A model generated the notes under the pieces. The model was not told the DNA's origin and made no database searches. It saw nothing but the letters and a program-made list of their open reading frames with translations. The translations under genes and the position numbers were made by a program. Of a DNA stretch of 58,263 bases, positions 16,989 through 25,260 are shown one piece after another; position 1 is the first letter of the stretch; every line of letters starts with the position of its first letter. The stretch covers positions 1 through 58,263 of the forward strand of contig JAEUKG010000096.1 in NCBI GenBank assembly GCA_016794325.1. The letters run 5' to 3'. Source of the DNA: Myxococcales bacterium. Lineage in GTDB: Bacteria; Myxococcota_A; Polyangia; Polyangiales; Polyangiaceae.

Positions 16989-18262
16989 GCGAAGATGTAG
17001 GCGGGATCGAGGCCCCAGTGCCCGCCGTTCGGAACCGTGTAATATGCACGCACACGGAGGAGCACCGTACGCTCCGCGCCCGGCGCCGGCGGCGGCAACG
17101 GGAACGTGAGCGCCACCTCCGTCCCCGGATCGACGACCACCCGCCGGCGGTCGTCGGCGGCGGCGAGCTCCGGCGCGGCGGCGCCGCGGCTCGTCGTCAC
17201 CTCGGCGGCCGCGACCTCCGAAGCGGGCGCCGCCTCGACCGCCGCGAGCAGCACGCGGTCGACCTCCCAGAAGCGCGGCGTCGCCGCCAGCGAGACGCGC
17301 ACGCGCCCTGCGCCGCCGACGTCGACGGGCACGGCGACCGTCCGCATCGCCGCCGAGCCGAGCGGCGCGAGCGAGCTCGCCTTCGCCCCTCCTCCCTCCC
17401 CCGTCACCGTCACCGTGAGAGGCACGCGGAGCCGGCCGATCTCGTCGTCCCACACCTCGCGACGGCAACGCTCCGTGCAGTCCTCTGTGGTGACGCGCGA
17501 CATGAGGAGCGTCATCCCCTGCCCCATGCGCGCGACGTAGCGCGCGAACGCCTCCTCCGCGAAGGGCGTGGTGCGCGCGGTGACGAGGACGGCGAGCCGC
17601 TCCCCCGGCGGGCGCTCGAAGTCGAGATCGAGCGTCTCGACGGGCTCGCCGTCCGCGCCGCGGATCGACGTCGGCGGGGGCGCGCGCCCGTCGATCGCCC
17701 CGACGTGCGCGGCGACGTCGCCGCCGTCGGACGCCCTCGCGCGCCCCGCCGTCGAGGTCCGGGTGACCGCGACCAGCGCGCCCCCCTCCCCGGGGACGAT
17801 CTCTCGACCCGGCTCGTGATCGACGACGAGCGCGGCCGCGCGGTCGAGGTGGACGGTGGCGTCGGCGTCGGCGACGACGCGCACGGTGAGCGAGCTCGAC
17901 GCCGGCGCGGCGACGCGCACCACGTCGGTGCGCTCCGACCACGGGAAGAGCGACCCAGCGACGACGGACACACCGGCGCTCGCCTCGCCCGACCCGACCC
18001 GGACGACGGGGCTCGCGCCGCGCGCGATCGGCCGCACCGGCCACGACAACACGACCACCCACGCGACCACGGTCGCGAGGGCCGTCGTGCCGAGCGCCCG
18101 AGCCAGCCTCGACGTCGCGGGGGCCCCGGCGCTCCGACGCGCGAGGGCGATCGCGAGCGCGCCCGCGAGGCCGACCACGGGGAAGAGCGCGCCGAGCACG
18201 AGCGACGCGGCGCCGACCCCGCAGGCGAGGGCCGGCCTTCGGAGCGAGGGCCGAGGTGCCAC
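16928..18262 (-). CDS. Membrane-anchored protein with large extracytoplasmic beta-rich region, unknown
   Basis: 444 residues from a GTG. Two hydrophobic segments (about 11-41 and 56-75) followed by some 365 residues outside, mostly beta-type, with two Cys (EDCTERC, about 270) and a Pro-rich YYTVPNGGHWG region near the end. No catalytic motif recognised. The 3' end overlaps the sterol-desaturase-family gene tail to tail by 61 bases. Codon use is like the neighbours. The start is uncertain: the GTG has GGAG 3 bases upstream and TAACCT further up. Confidence 0.65.
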   Translation of the reverse strand: MAPRPSLRRPALACGVGAASLVLGALFPVVGLAGALAIALARRSAGAPATSRLARALGTTALATVVAWVVVLSWPVRPIARGASPVVRVGSGEASAGVSVVAGSLFPWSERTDVVRVAAPASSSLTVRVVADADATVHLDRAAALVVDHEPGREIVPGEGGALVAVTRTSTAGRARASDGGDVAAHVGAIDGRAPPPTSIRGADGEPVETLDLDFERPPGERLAVLVTARTTPFAEEAFARYVARMGQGMTLLMSRVTTEDCTERCRREVWDDEIGRLRVPLTVTVTGEGGGAKASSLAPLGSAAMRTVAVPVDVGGAGRVRVSLAATPRFWEVDRVLLAAVEAAPASEVAAAEVTTSRGAAAPELAAADDRRRVVVDPGTEVALTFPLPPPAPGAERTVLLRVRAYYTVPNGGHWGLDPAYIFAHRSGLTSLPRFSASLPGAR

Positions 18263-18329
18263 CAGCTCCGAGGTTAGCGCGCGACGCGCGGCCCCGCTTC
18301 GGCATACGATGGCCTGCGGAGGTCGTCCG

Positions 18330-18680
18330 ATGCTCGTTCTCTGCGCCGCTTGCCGCCGTCACGTCCGCGCCCACGAGGAGGTGTGCCCCTTCTGTCGCGC
18401 GGCGCGCGAGCCGAGCCACGCGCCCGAGCGATCGTTCGTCGTGACCACCCGCGCCGCCTTCCTCGCCGGCGGGATCGCCCTCGCGTCGGCGGCCGCGGGC
18501 TGCAACACCGGCGCCGGGCCGGGGTCGAGCGGCACGAGCGGCACGAGCGGCATCGCGCAGCCCTACGGCGCACCGCCGAACCCCCAACCCCTCGACGCCG
18601 GCAAACCGACGCCGCCGCCGTCGACGACGATCACCGCGGCTGCTCCCGCCTACGGCGCGCCTCCCCCGCAGACCAAGTAG
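18330..18680 (+). CDS. Zinc-ribbon plus membrane-segment small protein
   Basis: 116 residues. N-terminal CAAC...CPFC zinc ribbon (residues about 5-26, LCAACRRHVRAHEEVCPFC), then a hydrophobic segment (about 44-62) ending in AAGC, then a Gly/Ser/Pro low-complexity tail with YGAPP repeats (YGAPPNPQPLDAG and YGAPPPQTK). This layout of a cytoplasmic ribbon and extracytoplasmic tail recurs in Myxococcota; function unknown. GGAGG lies 7 bases before the ATG at 18330, which decides against the ATG at 18309. Confidence 0.65.
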   Translation: MLVLCAACRRHVRAHEEVCPFCRAAREPSHAPERSFVVTTRAAFLAGGIALASAAAGCNTGAGPGSSGTSGTSGIAQPYGAPPNPQPLDAGKPTPPPSTTITAAAPAYGAPPPQTK

Positions 18681-18700
18681 GGTGGCGCGCCGGCCGTCTG

Positions 18701-18810
18701 GCCCACGGACGCCCGTGAAGCGGCCCACGGACGCCCGTGAAGCGGCCCACGGACGCCCGCGAAGCGGCCCACGGACGCCCGCGAAGCGGCCCACGGACGC
18801 CCGTGAATTC
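18701..18810 (+). repeat. 22-bp tandem repeat, five copies
   Basis: Unit begins GCCCACGGACGCCCGTGAAG and ends CG. Copies start at 18701, 18723, 18745, 18767 and 18789. Copies 3 and 4 differ by one transition (CGCGAAG for CGTGAAG). No spacers, so not CRISPR. It lies immediately upstream of the amidase promoter region. Confidence 0.9.
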
Positions 18811-18825
18811 CGGCGCGCGCGAGGG

Positions 18826-18831
18826 TAGGCT
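18826..18831 (+). promoter_or_regulatory. -10-like TAGGCT, 7 nt before the ATG at 18839
   Basis: Leaderless-type geometry, one base longer than the main set; directly after the 22-bp repeat block. Confidence 0.35.
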
Positions 18832-18838
18832 GCGCGTC

Positions 18839-20335
18839 ATGTCCATCCAACGCGACCTGTCGGACCATGACGCGCTCGGCCTCGCTGCCCTCGTTCGTGC
18901 CAAGGAAGTGTCGGCTTCCGAGCTCGTCGACGCGTGCATCGAGCGCGTGGAGCGGCTGAACCCCCGCCTCAACGCCGTCGTCACGCCGATGTTCGACGCG
19001 GCGCGCGCGGCGGCCAAGGGGCCGCTCCCCGAGGGGCCGTTCCAGGGCGTGCCGTTCTTCGTGAAGGACCTCGTCCAGCCGGTCGCGGGCGCGCGGTACA
19101 CGCGAGGCAGCCGCTTCTGGGCGAGCGACGTCGCGGATCACGACTCGACCCTCGTGAAGCGCTTCCGCGCCGCGGGCCTCGTGATCGTCGGCAAGACCAA
19201 CACGCCCGAGCTCGGCCTGACGCCTTTCACCGAGCCCGCGCTCCACGGCCCGTGCAACAACCCGTGGAACGTCGCCCACAACACCGGCGGCTCGAGCGGC
19301 GGCGCCGGCGCGGTGGTCGGCTCGCGCATCGCGCCCATGGCCCACGGCGGCGACGGCGGAGGCTCGATCCGCATCCCCGCGTCGTGCTGCGGGGTCTTCG
19401 GCCTCAAGCCCACCCGAGGTCGCACTCCCGTCGGCCCCGACAGCGGCGAGGGGTGGGAGGGGCTCGCGCTCGATCACGCCCTCACCCTCAGCGTGCGGGA
19501 CAGCGCGGCCCTCCTCGACGCCATCTCCGGAGCGGAGCTCGGCGCCCCCTACGCGGCGCCGGCTCCCGCGCGACGCTTCCGCGAGGACGCCGAGGCTCCC
19601 CCGACGAAGCTCCGCATCGGGGTCTGCCGCGATCCCCACCTCCCGTCCACGCCCCACCCCGACGTCCTCGCCGCGCTCGACGACGCCGCCAAGCTCTGCG
19701 CGTCGCTCGGTCACGAGGTCGACTCCGTCCGCCTCCCCATCGTCCCCGACGACTTCGCGGTCGACTTCACCACCCTCGTCGCGGCGTGCACCGCCGCCGA
19801 TCTCGCCGACGCCGCGACCACCCGCGGGCGCGCGCCGCGCGGCGACGAGTTCGAGGTCGGCACGCGGGTGGTCGCCCTCCTCGGCACGACGTTCAGCGCT
19901 CCGCGCCTGGAGCTCGCGCGGCGGCGCCTCCAGGCGATGTCGCGCCGCGTGGCCGAGGTGCAGGAGCGGTGGGACGTCATCTTGACCCCCACCCTCGGGG
20001 CGCCCCCGCCCCGCCACGGCGAGCTCGTCCCCCGAGGCGCGGAGGCGCGCATGCAAGAGATCATCGCGCGCGGGCGGCTCACCCCGGTGCTCCGCATCGA
20101 GCCCCTCGTCCGCGCGATCGCGAAGAAGACCTTCGCGTTCATCCCCTACACGCCGCTCGCGAACGCCGCCGGCCTCCCGTCGATGAGCGTGCCCCTCTTC
20201 TGGAACGCGGCCGGCCTCCCGATCGGGGTGATGTTCACCGGGCGCTTCGGCGACGAGGGCACGCTCTTCCGCCTCGCCGCCGAGCTCGAACGCGCGCGTC
20301 CCTGGCGCGCCAAGAAGCCCCCGGTCTGCGCGTAG
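18839..20335 (+). CDS. Amidase (amidase signature family)
   Basis: 498 residues. The Ser-cisSer-Lys triad is in place: Lys in FFVKDL (about 75), the Gly/Ser-rich segment HNTGGSSGGAGA with the cis-Ser (about 150-160), and GGDGGGSIRIPA with the nucleophile Ser (about 175). The C-terminal PYTPLANAAGLPSMSVPL is typical of 6-aminohexanoate-cyclic-dimer hydrolase-like and general amidases. No GatB/GatC neighbours, so it is not the tRNA amidotransferase subunit. Cytoplasmic; hydrolyses carboxamides, substrate unknown. The start is chosen at the ATG at 18839, 7 nt after TAGGCT; upstream codons translate the 22-bp repeat. Confidence 0.9.
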   Translation: MSIQRDLSDHDALGLAALVRAKEVSASELVDACIERVERLNPRLNAVVTPMFDAARAAAKGPLPEGPFQGVPFFVKDLVQPVAGARYTRGSRFWASDVADHDSTLVKRFRAAGLVIVGKTNTPELGLTPFTEPALHGPCNNPWNVAHNTGGSSGGAGAVVGSRIAPMAHGGDGGGSIRIPASCCGVFGLKPTRGRTPVGPDSGEGWEGLALDHALTLSVRDSAALLDAISGAELGAPYAAPAPARRFREDAEAPPTKLRIGVCRDPHLPSTPHPDVLAALDDAAKLCASLGHEVDSVRLPIVPDDFAVDFTTLVAACTAADLADAATTRGRAPRGDEFEVGTRVVALLGTTFSAPRLELARRRLQAMSRRVAEVQERWDVILTPTLGAPPPRHGELVPRGAEARMQEIIARGRLTPVLRIEPLVRAIAKKTFAFIPYTPLANAAGLPSMSVPLFWNAAGLPIGVMFTGRFGDEGTLFRLAAELERARPWRAKKPPVCA

Positions 20336-20355
20336 ACCGCTCTACCAACGGCATC

Positions 20356-20375
20356 GGCGAGTCGGTAGACTCGCC
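20356..20375 (+). promoter_or_regulatory. Perfect 8-bp hairpin containing the -10-like TAGACT
   Basis: GGCGAGTC (20356-20363), loop GGTA, GACTCGCC (20368-20375). It has no T-run, so is not a standard terminator. The TAGACT hexamer (20366-20371) sits in its loop and right arm, exactly 6 nt before the ATG at 20378. It could be an operator over a promoter, or a hairpin ending amidase transcription. Confidence 0.45.
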
Positions 20376-20377
20376 TC

Positions 20378-20524
20378 ATGCGCCCCTCGCCCACGTCGCG
20401 GAAGTCCGCCGCCCGGCGCTCGGCGACCGCGTTCGGAGCGCCGCTCCTCTCGGCCGCGCGCCCCGTCGTCCGCGCGCCGGCGCGCGCCACGAACCGGCCG
20501 GTCGAGATCACCGTCCTACGCTGA
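20378..20524 (+). CDS. Candidate 48-aa basic small protein
   Basis: Starts MRPSPTSRKSAARRSATAFG and ends RPVEITVLR; strongly basic (about ten Arg/Lys). TAGACT lies exactly 6 nt before the ATG, as in eight longer genes here, which is the main support. No domain is recognised. Its stop is 7 bases before the TerB-like gene, so the two would form one transcript; it might also be a leader peptide or simply non-coding. Confidence 0.4.
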   Translation: MRPSPTSRKSAARRSATAFGAPLLSAARPVVRAPARATNRPVEITVLR

Positions 20525-20531
20525 GGTCCCC

Positions 20532-20837
20532 ATGGAAGCCCGCGTCGCCAAGTGCCTCCTTTTGTCGAAGATCCTCGTCGCCGACGGCATGGTGACCGAA
20601 AACGAGCGCCACTTCCTCGACCGCGCGATGCGCGACAGCGGCTTGTCGGAGGACGAGCGCCGGCGCGTCATCGATCTCGAGGGGTGGGACGAGGCCGAAG
20701 CCGCGCTCTCGGGCACGCCCGTCGAGGAGCGCGAGCAGCTCGTCGCCTGGCTCCTGTCGGCGGCGTCGGCGGACGGCCGCCTCTCGCCCCTCGAGGCGGC
20801 GGAGCTCAAGCGCATCACCGCCGCCCTCGGGATTTGA
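20532..20837 (+). CDS. TerB-like (tellurite resistance/co-chaperone DjlA-related helical) protein
   Basis: 101 residues, all helical. Two halves each carry the TerB pattern of a helix then an acidic loop: ILVADGMVTENE (about 15-25) and SAASADGRLSPLE (about 77-90), the metal-binding-like ADG-x-x-(S/T)-x-x-E signature. TerB-fold proteins are cytoplasmic and linked to envelope or metal stress; the single-domain form has no fixed role. It converges with the methyltransferase gene, with 10 bases between stops. Confidence 0.8.
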   Translation: MEARVAKCLLLSKILVADGMVTENERHFLDRAMRDSGLSEDERRRVIDLEGWDEAEAALSGTPVEEREQLVAWLLSAASADGRLSPLEAAELKRITAALGI

Positions 20838-20847
20838 CCCGACCGGG

Positions 20848-21825
20848 CTACTCGTCGTCGCCGTCGATGGACTCGGCGAGCGCGAGGAGGCTGTCACCGG
20901 CGTCGTAGCGGAAGCGGATGCGCACGACGTCGCCGGCGCTCACCTGGAGCGGCGTCGCGAGGGGCACGACGAGGTCGTGCATGTCCCAATCGATCGAGCG
21001 CTGCTCCTCCTCGAGGATCGCGAGGAGGTTCTTGGTGATGAACCGGAGGGCGTTGAGGGTGCCGGTCGTCTCGATGGTCGCGGAGTGGTCCACCGCGAAA
21101 TGGGTGGGGTACTCCTGCGAATACTCGAACACCGCGTAGAGCGCGGGGACCGCGAGCTTCTGCACGCGGCCGTTGCCCGAGCCGTCGACGAACATCGGGA
21201 CCGAGGCCTCGTAGCCGTGGAAGTCGAAGTCGGTCATCACTGGCTGCACCGCGAGCACGCACGCCTCGGGGATGAAGCGCGGCAGCGGGCCCCCGAACTT
21301 GGCGAGGTAGCGCTCCTTGAACGACGCGATCACCGCGAGCTGCTTCTCGCGCACGAGCGCGGTGTGGAGCATCTCGCAGATGACGACGTCGACGGGCTCC
21401 GGCGGGAGGAAGTCCATCGCGTCCTCGTTCACCACCTCGACGCGATCGCCGACCCCGTTCTTGGCGAGGAAGCGCCGGGCGGCCTTCGCGACGTGGGGGA
21501 TGCGCTCGACCGCCCACACCTTCGCCGCGCCAGCGCGCGCCGCGAAGAACGACATGACGCCGGTGCCGGCGCCGAGCTCCACGACCTTCATTCCGGGCTT
21601 GACCAGCTCCCCGATGGCCTCCTCGAAGCCGCCGATGCGGGGCTCCTGGGTGAGCATCTGGTAGTGATAGTGGATCGGGATGAACTGACCGAGCATCGAG
21701 TCGTCGTCGGTCTTGTCGGCCGACGCGACGTAGAGGTGCGGGCGCGGCCGCGAGGGCGGCGCGGTCAGCTCGAGGCTCGTGTCGTCCGTACGCTCGGCGA
21801 GGTTTCCGTCACGATGGGTGGCCAT
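20848..21825 (-). CDS. PRMT-like SAM-dependent methyltransferase
   Basis: 325 residues. Motif I is VVELGAGTGVMSFFAARAGA (about 85-104), post-I acidic Glu in VWAVE. The post-motif-II segment CEMLHTALVREKQ (about 148-160) has two Glu nine residues apart, the spacing of the double-E loop of protein arginine methyltransferases (E-x8-E). The preceding YHYQMLTQEPRIGGFEEAI helix matches the PRMT alpha-Y/alpha-Z region, and a beta-barrel-like C-terminal half follows with W and H in IDWDMHDLVVPL. Predicted to methylate Arg or a guanidino group; small-molecule targets remain possible. AGGAG lies 6 bases before the ATG. Confidence 0.75.
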   Translation of the reverse strand: MATHRDGNLAERTDDTSLELTAPPSRPRPHLYVASADKTDDDSMLGQFIPIHYHYQMLTQEPRIGGFEEAIGELVKPGMKVVELGAGTGVMSFFAARAGAAKVWAVERIPHVAKAARRFLAKNGVGDRVEVVNEDAMDFLPPEPVDVVICEMLHTALVREKQLAVIASFKERYLAKFGGPLPRFIPEACVLAVQPVMTDFDFHGYEASVPMFVDGSGNGRVQKLAVPALYAVFEYSQEYPTHFAVDHSATIETTGTLNALRFITKNLLAILEEEQRSIDWDMHDLVVPLATPLQVSAGDVVRIRFRYDAGDSLLALAESIDGDDE

Positions 21826-21944
21826 GGTCGTCTCCTGGCTCCACCAAGAGCACGGCGCGTGCCGTGCGCATCCCGCCTCGTTTCGCGCATTTACGAGCGC
21901 GTTCCCGAACGAGGACGTCAAGTCGCCAACGACCCGCCACAGTC

Positions 21945-21962
21945 GTGACGGTCACCCGTCAC
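21945..21962. other. 7-bp inverted repeat between methyltransferase and hydratase genes
   Basis: GTGACGG and CCGTCAC around TCAC. It is about 72 bases after the end of the hydratase gene and 120 upstream of the methyltransferase start, so it may be a terminator stem (no T-run) or an operator. Confidence 0.3.
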
Positions 21963-22033
21963 ACGAACGGGCGGGCGCCGCCGCCCGAGAGCGCGACGGG
22001 GAGCCTCGCCGCGATCGCGGCGGCGCCGCGCCT

Positions 22034-22732
22034 TCAGGCGCTCGGCAGCAGGCTCTTCATGTCGTCGTCGAGCGTCCGGCGGATGTGCTCGATGGTGCGA
22101 CCGCGGAGGCGCTCCTTCGTCGCGGCGTACGCGTTCTTGGCGAGGCCGGACAGGCGCGCCGCCTCCTCCATCGCTCGCGCGAGCACCCGCTCGGCCGGGA
22201 CGACCTCGTCGAGATAGCCCGCGCGGACCGCGTCCTCCGGCCCGTAGATGCGAGACGCGAGCGTGGCGTGGGCGAGCTCGCTCGGCGCGAGGCGGTCGCG
22301 AGCGAGCTCCATCGCGAGCACCGGCACCGGCAACCCGATCGACACCTCGTTCAGCCCGAGCCGGTACGGCCCGGCCGCGCCCACTCGCACGTCGCCGGTG
22401 AGGAGCACCAGCGCCCCGCCGGCGAGCGCGTGCCCGGTGCAGGCCGCCACCAGCGGGAGCTTCGCGCCGTACAGGCGCATCAACATGTCGGCGCCGCGGC
22501 GGAGCAGCGCCTGCGCGGCTTGGGGGCTCGACATCATGATCTTGAGGTCGAAGCCCGCGCAGAACCGCTCGGGACGCCCGACCAGCACCGCGACGGCCGC
22601 TTCGTTCTCCGCCCGCGTGATGGCGTCGACGAGCGCGTCGATCATCGCCTCCGACAGCGCGTTGGCCTTGCCGTCGTCCATGCGGAGCACGGCGGTGGTT
22701 CCTTCGAGGGTGTACGTGAGCGGGCTCGACAT
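22034..22732 (-). CDS. Enoyl-CoA hydratase/isomerase (crotonase) family protein
   Basis: 232 residues. Oxyanion-hole segments FCAGFDLK (about 58-65) and CTGHALAGGALVLL (about 92-105) are present, with a Glu in LNEVSIGLP at the position of the second catalytic Glu of crotonases. The first catalytic Glu is not obvious, so isomerase, hydrolase or dehalogenase chemistry is as likely as hydration. Cytoplasmic acyl-CoA enzyme. Start 22732 is favoured because TAGGAT lies 7 nt upstream; the ATG at 22741 would add three residues. Confidence 0.88.
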   Translation of the reverse strand: MSSPLTYTLEGTTAVLRMDDGKANALSEAMIDALVDAITRAENEAAVAVLVGRPERFCAGFDLKIMMSSPQAAQALLRRGADMLMRLYGAKLPLVAACTGHALAGGALVLLTGDVRVGAAGPYRLGLNEVSIGLPVPVLAMELARDRLAPSELAHATLASRIYGPEDAVRAGYLDEVVPAERVLARAMEEAARLSGLAKNAYAATKERLRGRTIEHIRRTLDDDMKSLLPSA

Positions 22733-22739
22733 GCGCGTC

Positions 22740-22745
22740 ATCCTA
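22740..22745 (-). promoter_or_regulatory. -10-like TAGGAT, 7 nt before the ATG at 22732
   Basis: Overlaps the alternative ATG at 22741, so that ATG would not be on the mRNA if this is the -10. Confidence 0.35.
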
Positions 22746-22801
22746 CATCGGTTTCCACGACGGCGGCGGTCGCGCGCGCCGAAAACGCGCGTGAGCGGCC
22801 G

Positions 22802-23557
22802 TCAGGGAGCATGGCGCGCATACGACGCGCGCAGCGACGGCGCGAGCGGGTTGTCCCAACCGTCGACCTGAGCGACGAGGCGCCTCGGATCGAGGGCGAC
22901 GCGGCGCAGGTCGACGCTCACGTCCTCCCCCCGCAGCTGCACGATCGCGTACTCGGCGAAGGGCAAGATGTTCGGCGGTCCGCCGGCTGCGTGCTCGCGG
23001 AACGGCATCCCGAGGGAGCCCGTGTTCACGACCAGCGCGCCGCGGTGTTGCCGGACCATCTGCAGGTGCGTGTGGCCCCCGACGTACACGCGCGCGGCGT
23101 GCCCCTCGAGCATCTCGTCGACGCGCTCGGCCGGCGTGGTGACGAGGAGGTCCTCGGTGTTCGATCGGGGGGTGCCGTGGAAGAGGAGCACGCCGTCGAG
23201 CGAGATCGTCCTCTCGAAGCGCGCGACGCGCGCGAGATCCGCGGTCGAGAGCGCCTCGCGCGTCGCCTCCACCGACGCGACCAGGACGGGCGAATCGCTG
23301 TACGCGCGGACGAGCGCGGGATCGACCATGAACTCGTCGTGGTTGCCCATGACGGTGGGGCACCGGAGGTCTGCGAGGCGCGCCAGGACCTCGCGGGGCC
23401 GGGGACCGAGCGTCGCGACGTCCCCGAGGCACACGAGCGCGTCGTAGCCGGCGCGCGCCGCGTCGGCGAGCACCGCCTCGAGGGCGAGCTCGTTGCCGTG
23501 AAGATCGGAGACGAGCGCGAGGCGGGGACCAGGCCCGGATGCCGTGACGCGCTGCAC
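22802..23557 (-). CDS. Metallophosphoesterase (calcineurin-like, YfcE/MJ0936-type)
   Basis: 251 residues from a GTG with TATCCT exactly 6 bases upstream. Metal-binding motifs in order: SDLHGN (D-x-H, about 17-22), GDVATLG (about 45), GNHDE (about 72), LLFHGTP (about 124) and GGHTH (about 160). Complete two-metal site, so active as a phosphodiesterase or phosphatase; the short single-domain form suits cyclic nucleotides, di- or oligonucleotides. A family relative hydrolyses 2',3'- or 3',5'-cAMP, but specificity is not readable. Confidence 0.9.
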   Translation of the reverse strand: MQRVTASGPGPRLALVSDLHGNELALEAVLADAARAGYDALVCLGDVATLGPRPREVLARLADLRCPTVMGNHDEFMVDPALVRAYSDSPVLVASVEATREALSTADLARVARFERTISLDGVLLFHGTPRSNTEDLLVTTPAERVDEMLEGHAARVYVGGHTHLQMVRQHRGALVVNTGSLGMPFREHAAGGPPNILPFAEYAIVQLRGEDVSVDLRRVALDPRRLVAQVDGWDNPLAPSLRASYARHAP

Positions 23558-23563
23558 GTCCCG

Positions 23564-23569
23564 AGGATA
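23564..23569 (-). promoter_or_regulatory. -10-like TATCCT, 6 nt before the GTG at 23557
   Basis: Exact leaderless-type spacing; supports the GTG as start of the phosphoesterase. Confidence 0.45.
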
Positions 23570-23700
23570 CGTCGCGTCGAACGACCGCGGGAGGGGGAAC
23601 CGCGCCGGAATCGTCGGCGGCGCCGCTCTTGGGCGGCGAATTCGCGGAGCGCTTCATGTAGACTCGCCCTGCCTTCGGGGGGAGGCAGGACGGTGCGGAC

Positions 23701-25260
23701 ATGCGACTAGGCGTGCCGAAGGAGAGCCGACCGCGAGAGCGTCGCGTGGCGGCGACTCCCGAGTCGGTGAAGAAGCTCGCGGAGCTGGGATTTACGGTCG
23801 AAGTCGAGCGCGACGCGGGCGCTGCGTCGGGCTACTCCGACGACGCCTACGTCACCGCAGGGGCCAAGCTCGTCGACCGCGCCGAGGCGTTCGGCGCCGA
23901 CGTCGTCATCAAGGTGCGGCCGCCGACGCACGACGAAGCGGGGCTCCTCGCCGAGGACGCGATGCTCATCTCGCTCCTGCAGCCCGAGCGCGACGAAGAA
24001 TTGCCGGCAAAGATCGCGGCGCGCAAAGCTAGCGCCATCGCGCTCGAGCGCATCCCGCGCGTCACCCGCGCGCAGAAGATGGACGTCTTGTCCTCGATGG
24101 CGAACCTCGCCGGCTATCGCGCCGTCGTCGAGGCCGCGCAGCACTACCAGGGGCTCTTCGGGGCGCAGGTCACCGCCGCGGGCACGGCGCCACCGGCGCG
24201 CGTGCTCGTGATCGGCGCCGGTGTCGCCGGGCTCGCGGCGGCGGCTGCCGCGAAGGCGCTCGGCGCCGAGGTGCGGGCGTTCGACACGCGCGCCGCGACC
24301 AAAGAGCAAGTCGAGAGCCTCGGCGCCGCCTTCCTCACCGTCGACGTCAAGGAGGACGGTGAGGGCGGCGGCGGCTACGCGAAGGAGATGAGCAAGGCGT
24401 TCATCGACGCCGAGATGGCCCTCTTCGCCGCCCAAGCCGCCGAGGTCGACGTCATCGTGACGACGGCGCTCGTGCCCGGCAAGAAGGCGCCGATCCTCTT
24501 GCCCGAGGACATCGTGCGCAAGCTCAAGCCCGGCTCGGTCGTCGTCGACCTCGCGGCCGAGCAAGGCGGCAACTGCGCCCTCACCGTGCCCGACGAGATC
24601 GTCAAAGACGGAGGCATCACGATCGTCGGGCTCACCGACCTCGCGAGCCGCATGGGCCAGTCGGCGAGCCGCCTGTTCGCCAACAACGTCGTGCACCTCA
24701 TGAAGGAGCTCGTCGACGGCAAGGCGCTGCGGATCGACCTCGAAGACGACGTGATCCGACCGGCCCTCGTCGTCCACCGCGGCGAGGTCCTCCCGAGGCC
24801 TGCGCCGAAGGCGGCCCCGCCTCCGCCACCTCCGCCGTCGAACCGCCCGCGCTCCGCCCCGGCCCCCGAGGCCAAGCCGGCGCAGAAGGACATCAAGTCA
24901 CCGACGCGACGCGCGTGGGGGACGACCCTGGGCGGCATGGTCCTCATCGTGGGGCTCTTCGTCGCCGGGCGCTTCGCACCGTCGGACTTCCTCCAGCACT
25001 CGACCGTCTTCATCCTCGCGTGCTTCGTCGGGTGGCAGGTCATCTGGAGCGTGAGCGCGTCGCTGCACACCCCGCTCATGAGCGTCACCAACGCCATCAG
25101 CGGCATCATCATCATCGGCGGCATGCTCCAGATCTCGTCGAGCTTCGACGCCGCGTCGGTTCTCGGCGCCTTGGCCGCCCTCTTCGCCGCGATCAACATC
25201 GCCGGGGGGTTCCTCGTCACCGAGCGCATGCTCCGGATGTTCCGACGGGAGGTGAAGTGA
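23701..25260 (+). CDS. pntA: NAD(P) transhydrogenase, alpha subunit (fused alpha1-alpha2)
   Basis: 519 residues, like E. coli PntA (510). Domain I (1-375) binds NAD(H): the Rossmann loop [20 protein letters not shown] lies near 172-190, and [12 protein letters not shown] and [12 protein letters not shown] are family signatures. A Pro-rich linker (about 360-395, including a run of seven Pro) leads to the alpha2 membrane part with about four helices (405-510). With PntB it moves hydride from NADH to NADP+ driven by proton entry, supplying NADPH. The stop shares one base with the pntB start (TGATG). Confidence 0.96.
   Translation: MRLGVPKESRPRERRVAATPESVKKLAELGFTVEVERDAGAASGYSDDAYVTAGAKLVDRAEAFGADVVIKVRPPTHDEAGLLAEDAMLISLLQPERDEELPAKIAARKASAIALERIPRVTRAQKMDVLSSMANLAGYRAVVEAAQHYQGLFGAQVTAAGTAPPARVLVIGAGVAGLAAAAAAKALGAEVRAFDTRAATKEQVESLGAAFLTVDVKEDGEGGGGYAKEMSKAFIDAEMALFAAQAAEVDVIVTTALVPGKKAPILLPEDIVRKLKPGSVVVDLAAEQGGNCALTVPDEIVKDGGITIVGLTDLASRMGQSASRLFANNVVHLMKELVDGKALRIDLEDDVIRPALVVHRGEVLPRPAPKAAPPPPPPPSNRPRSAPAPEAKPAQKDIKSPTRRAWGTTLGGMVLIVGLFVAGRFAPSDFLQHSTVFILACFVGWQVIWSVSASLHTPLMSVTNAISGIIIIGGMLQISSSFDAASVLGALAALFAAINIAGGFLVTERMLRMFRREVK

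Noticed and set aside
18839-20335. GatA subunit of the tRNA amidotransferase
   Set aside because: No gatB or gatC neighbours, and the C-terminal half matches general amidases rather than GatA.
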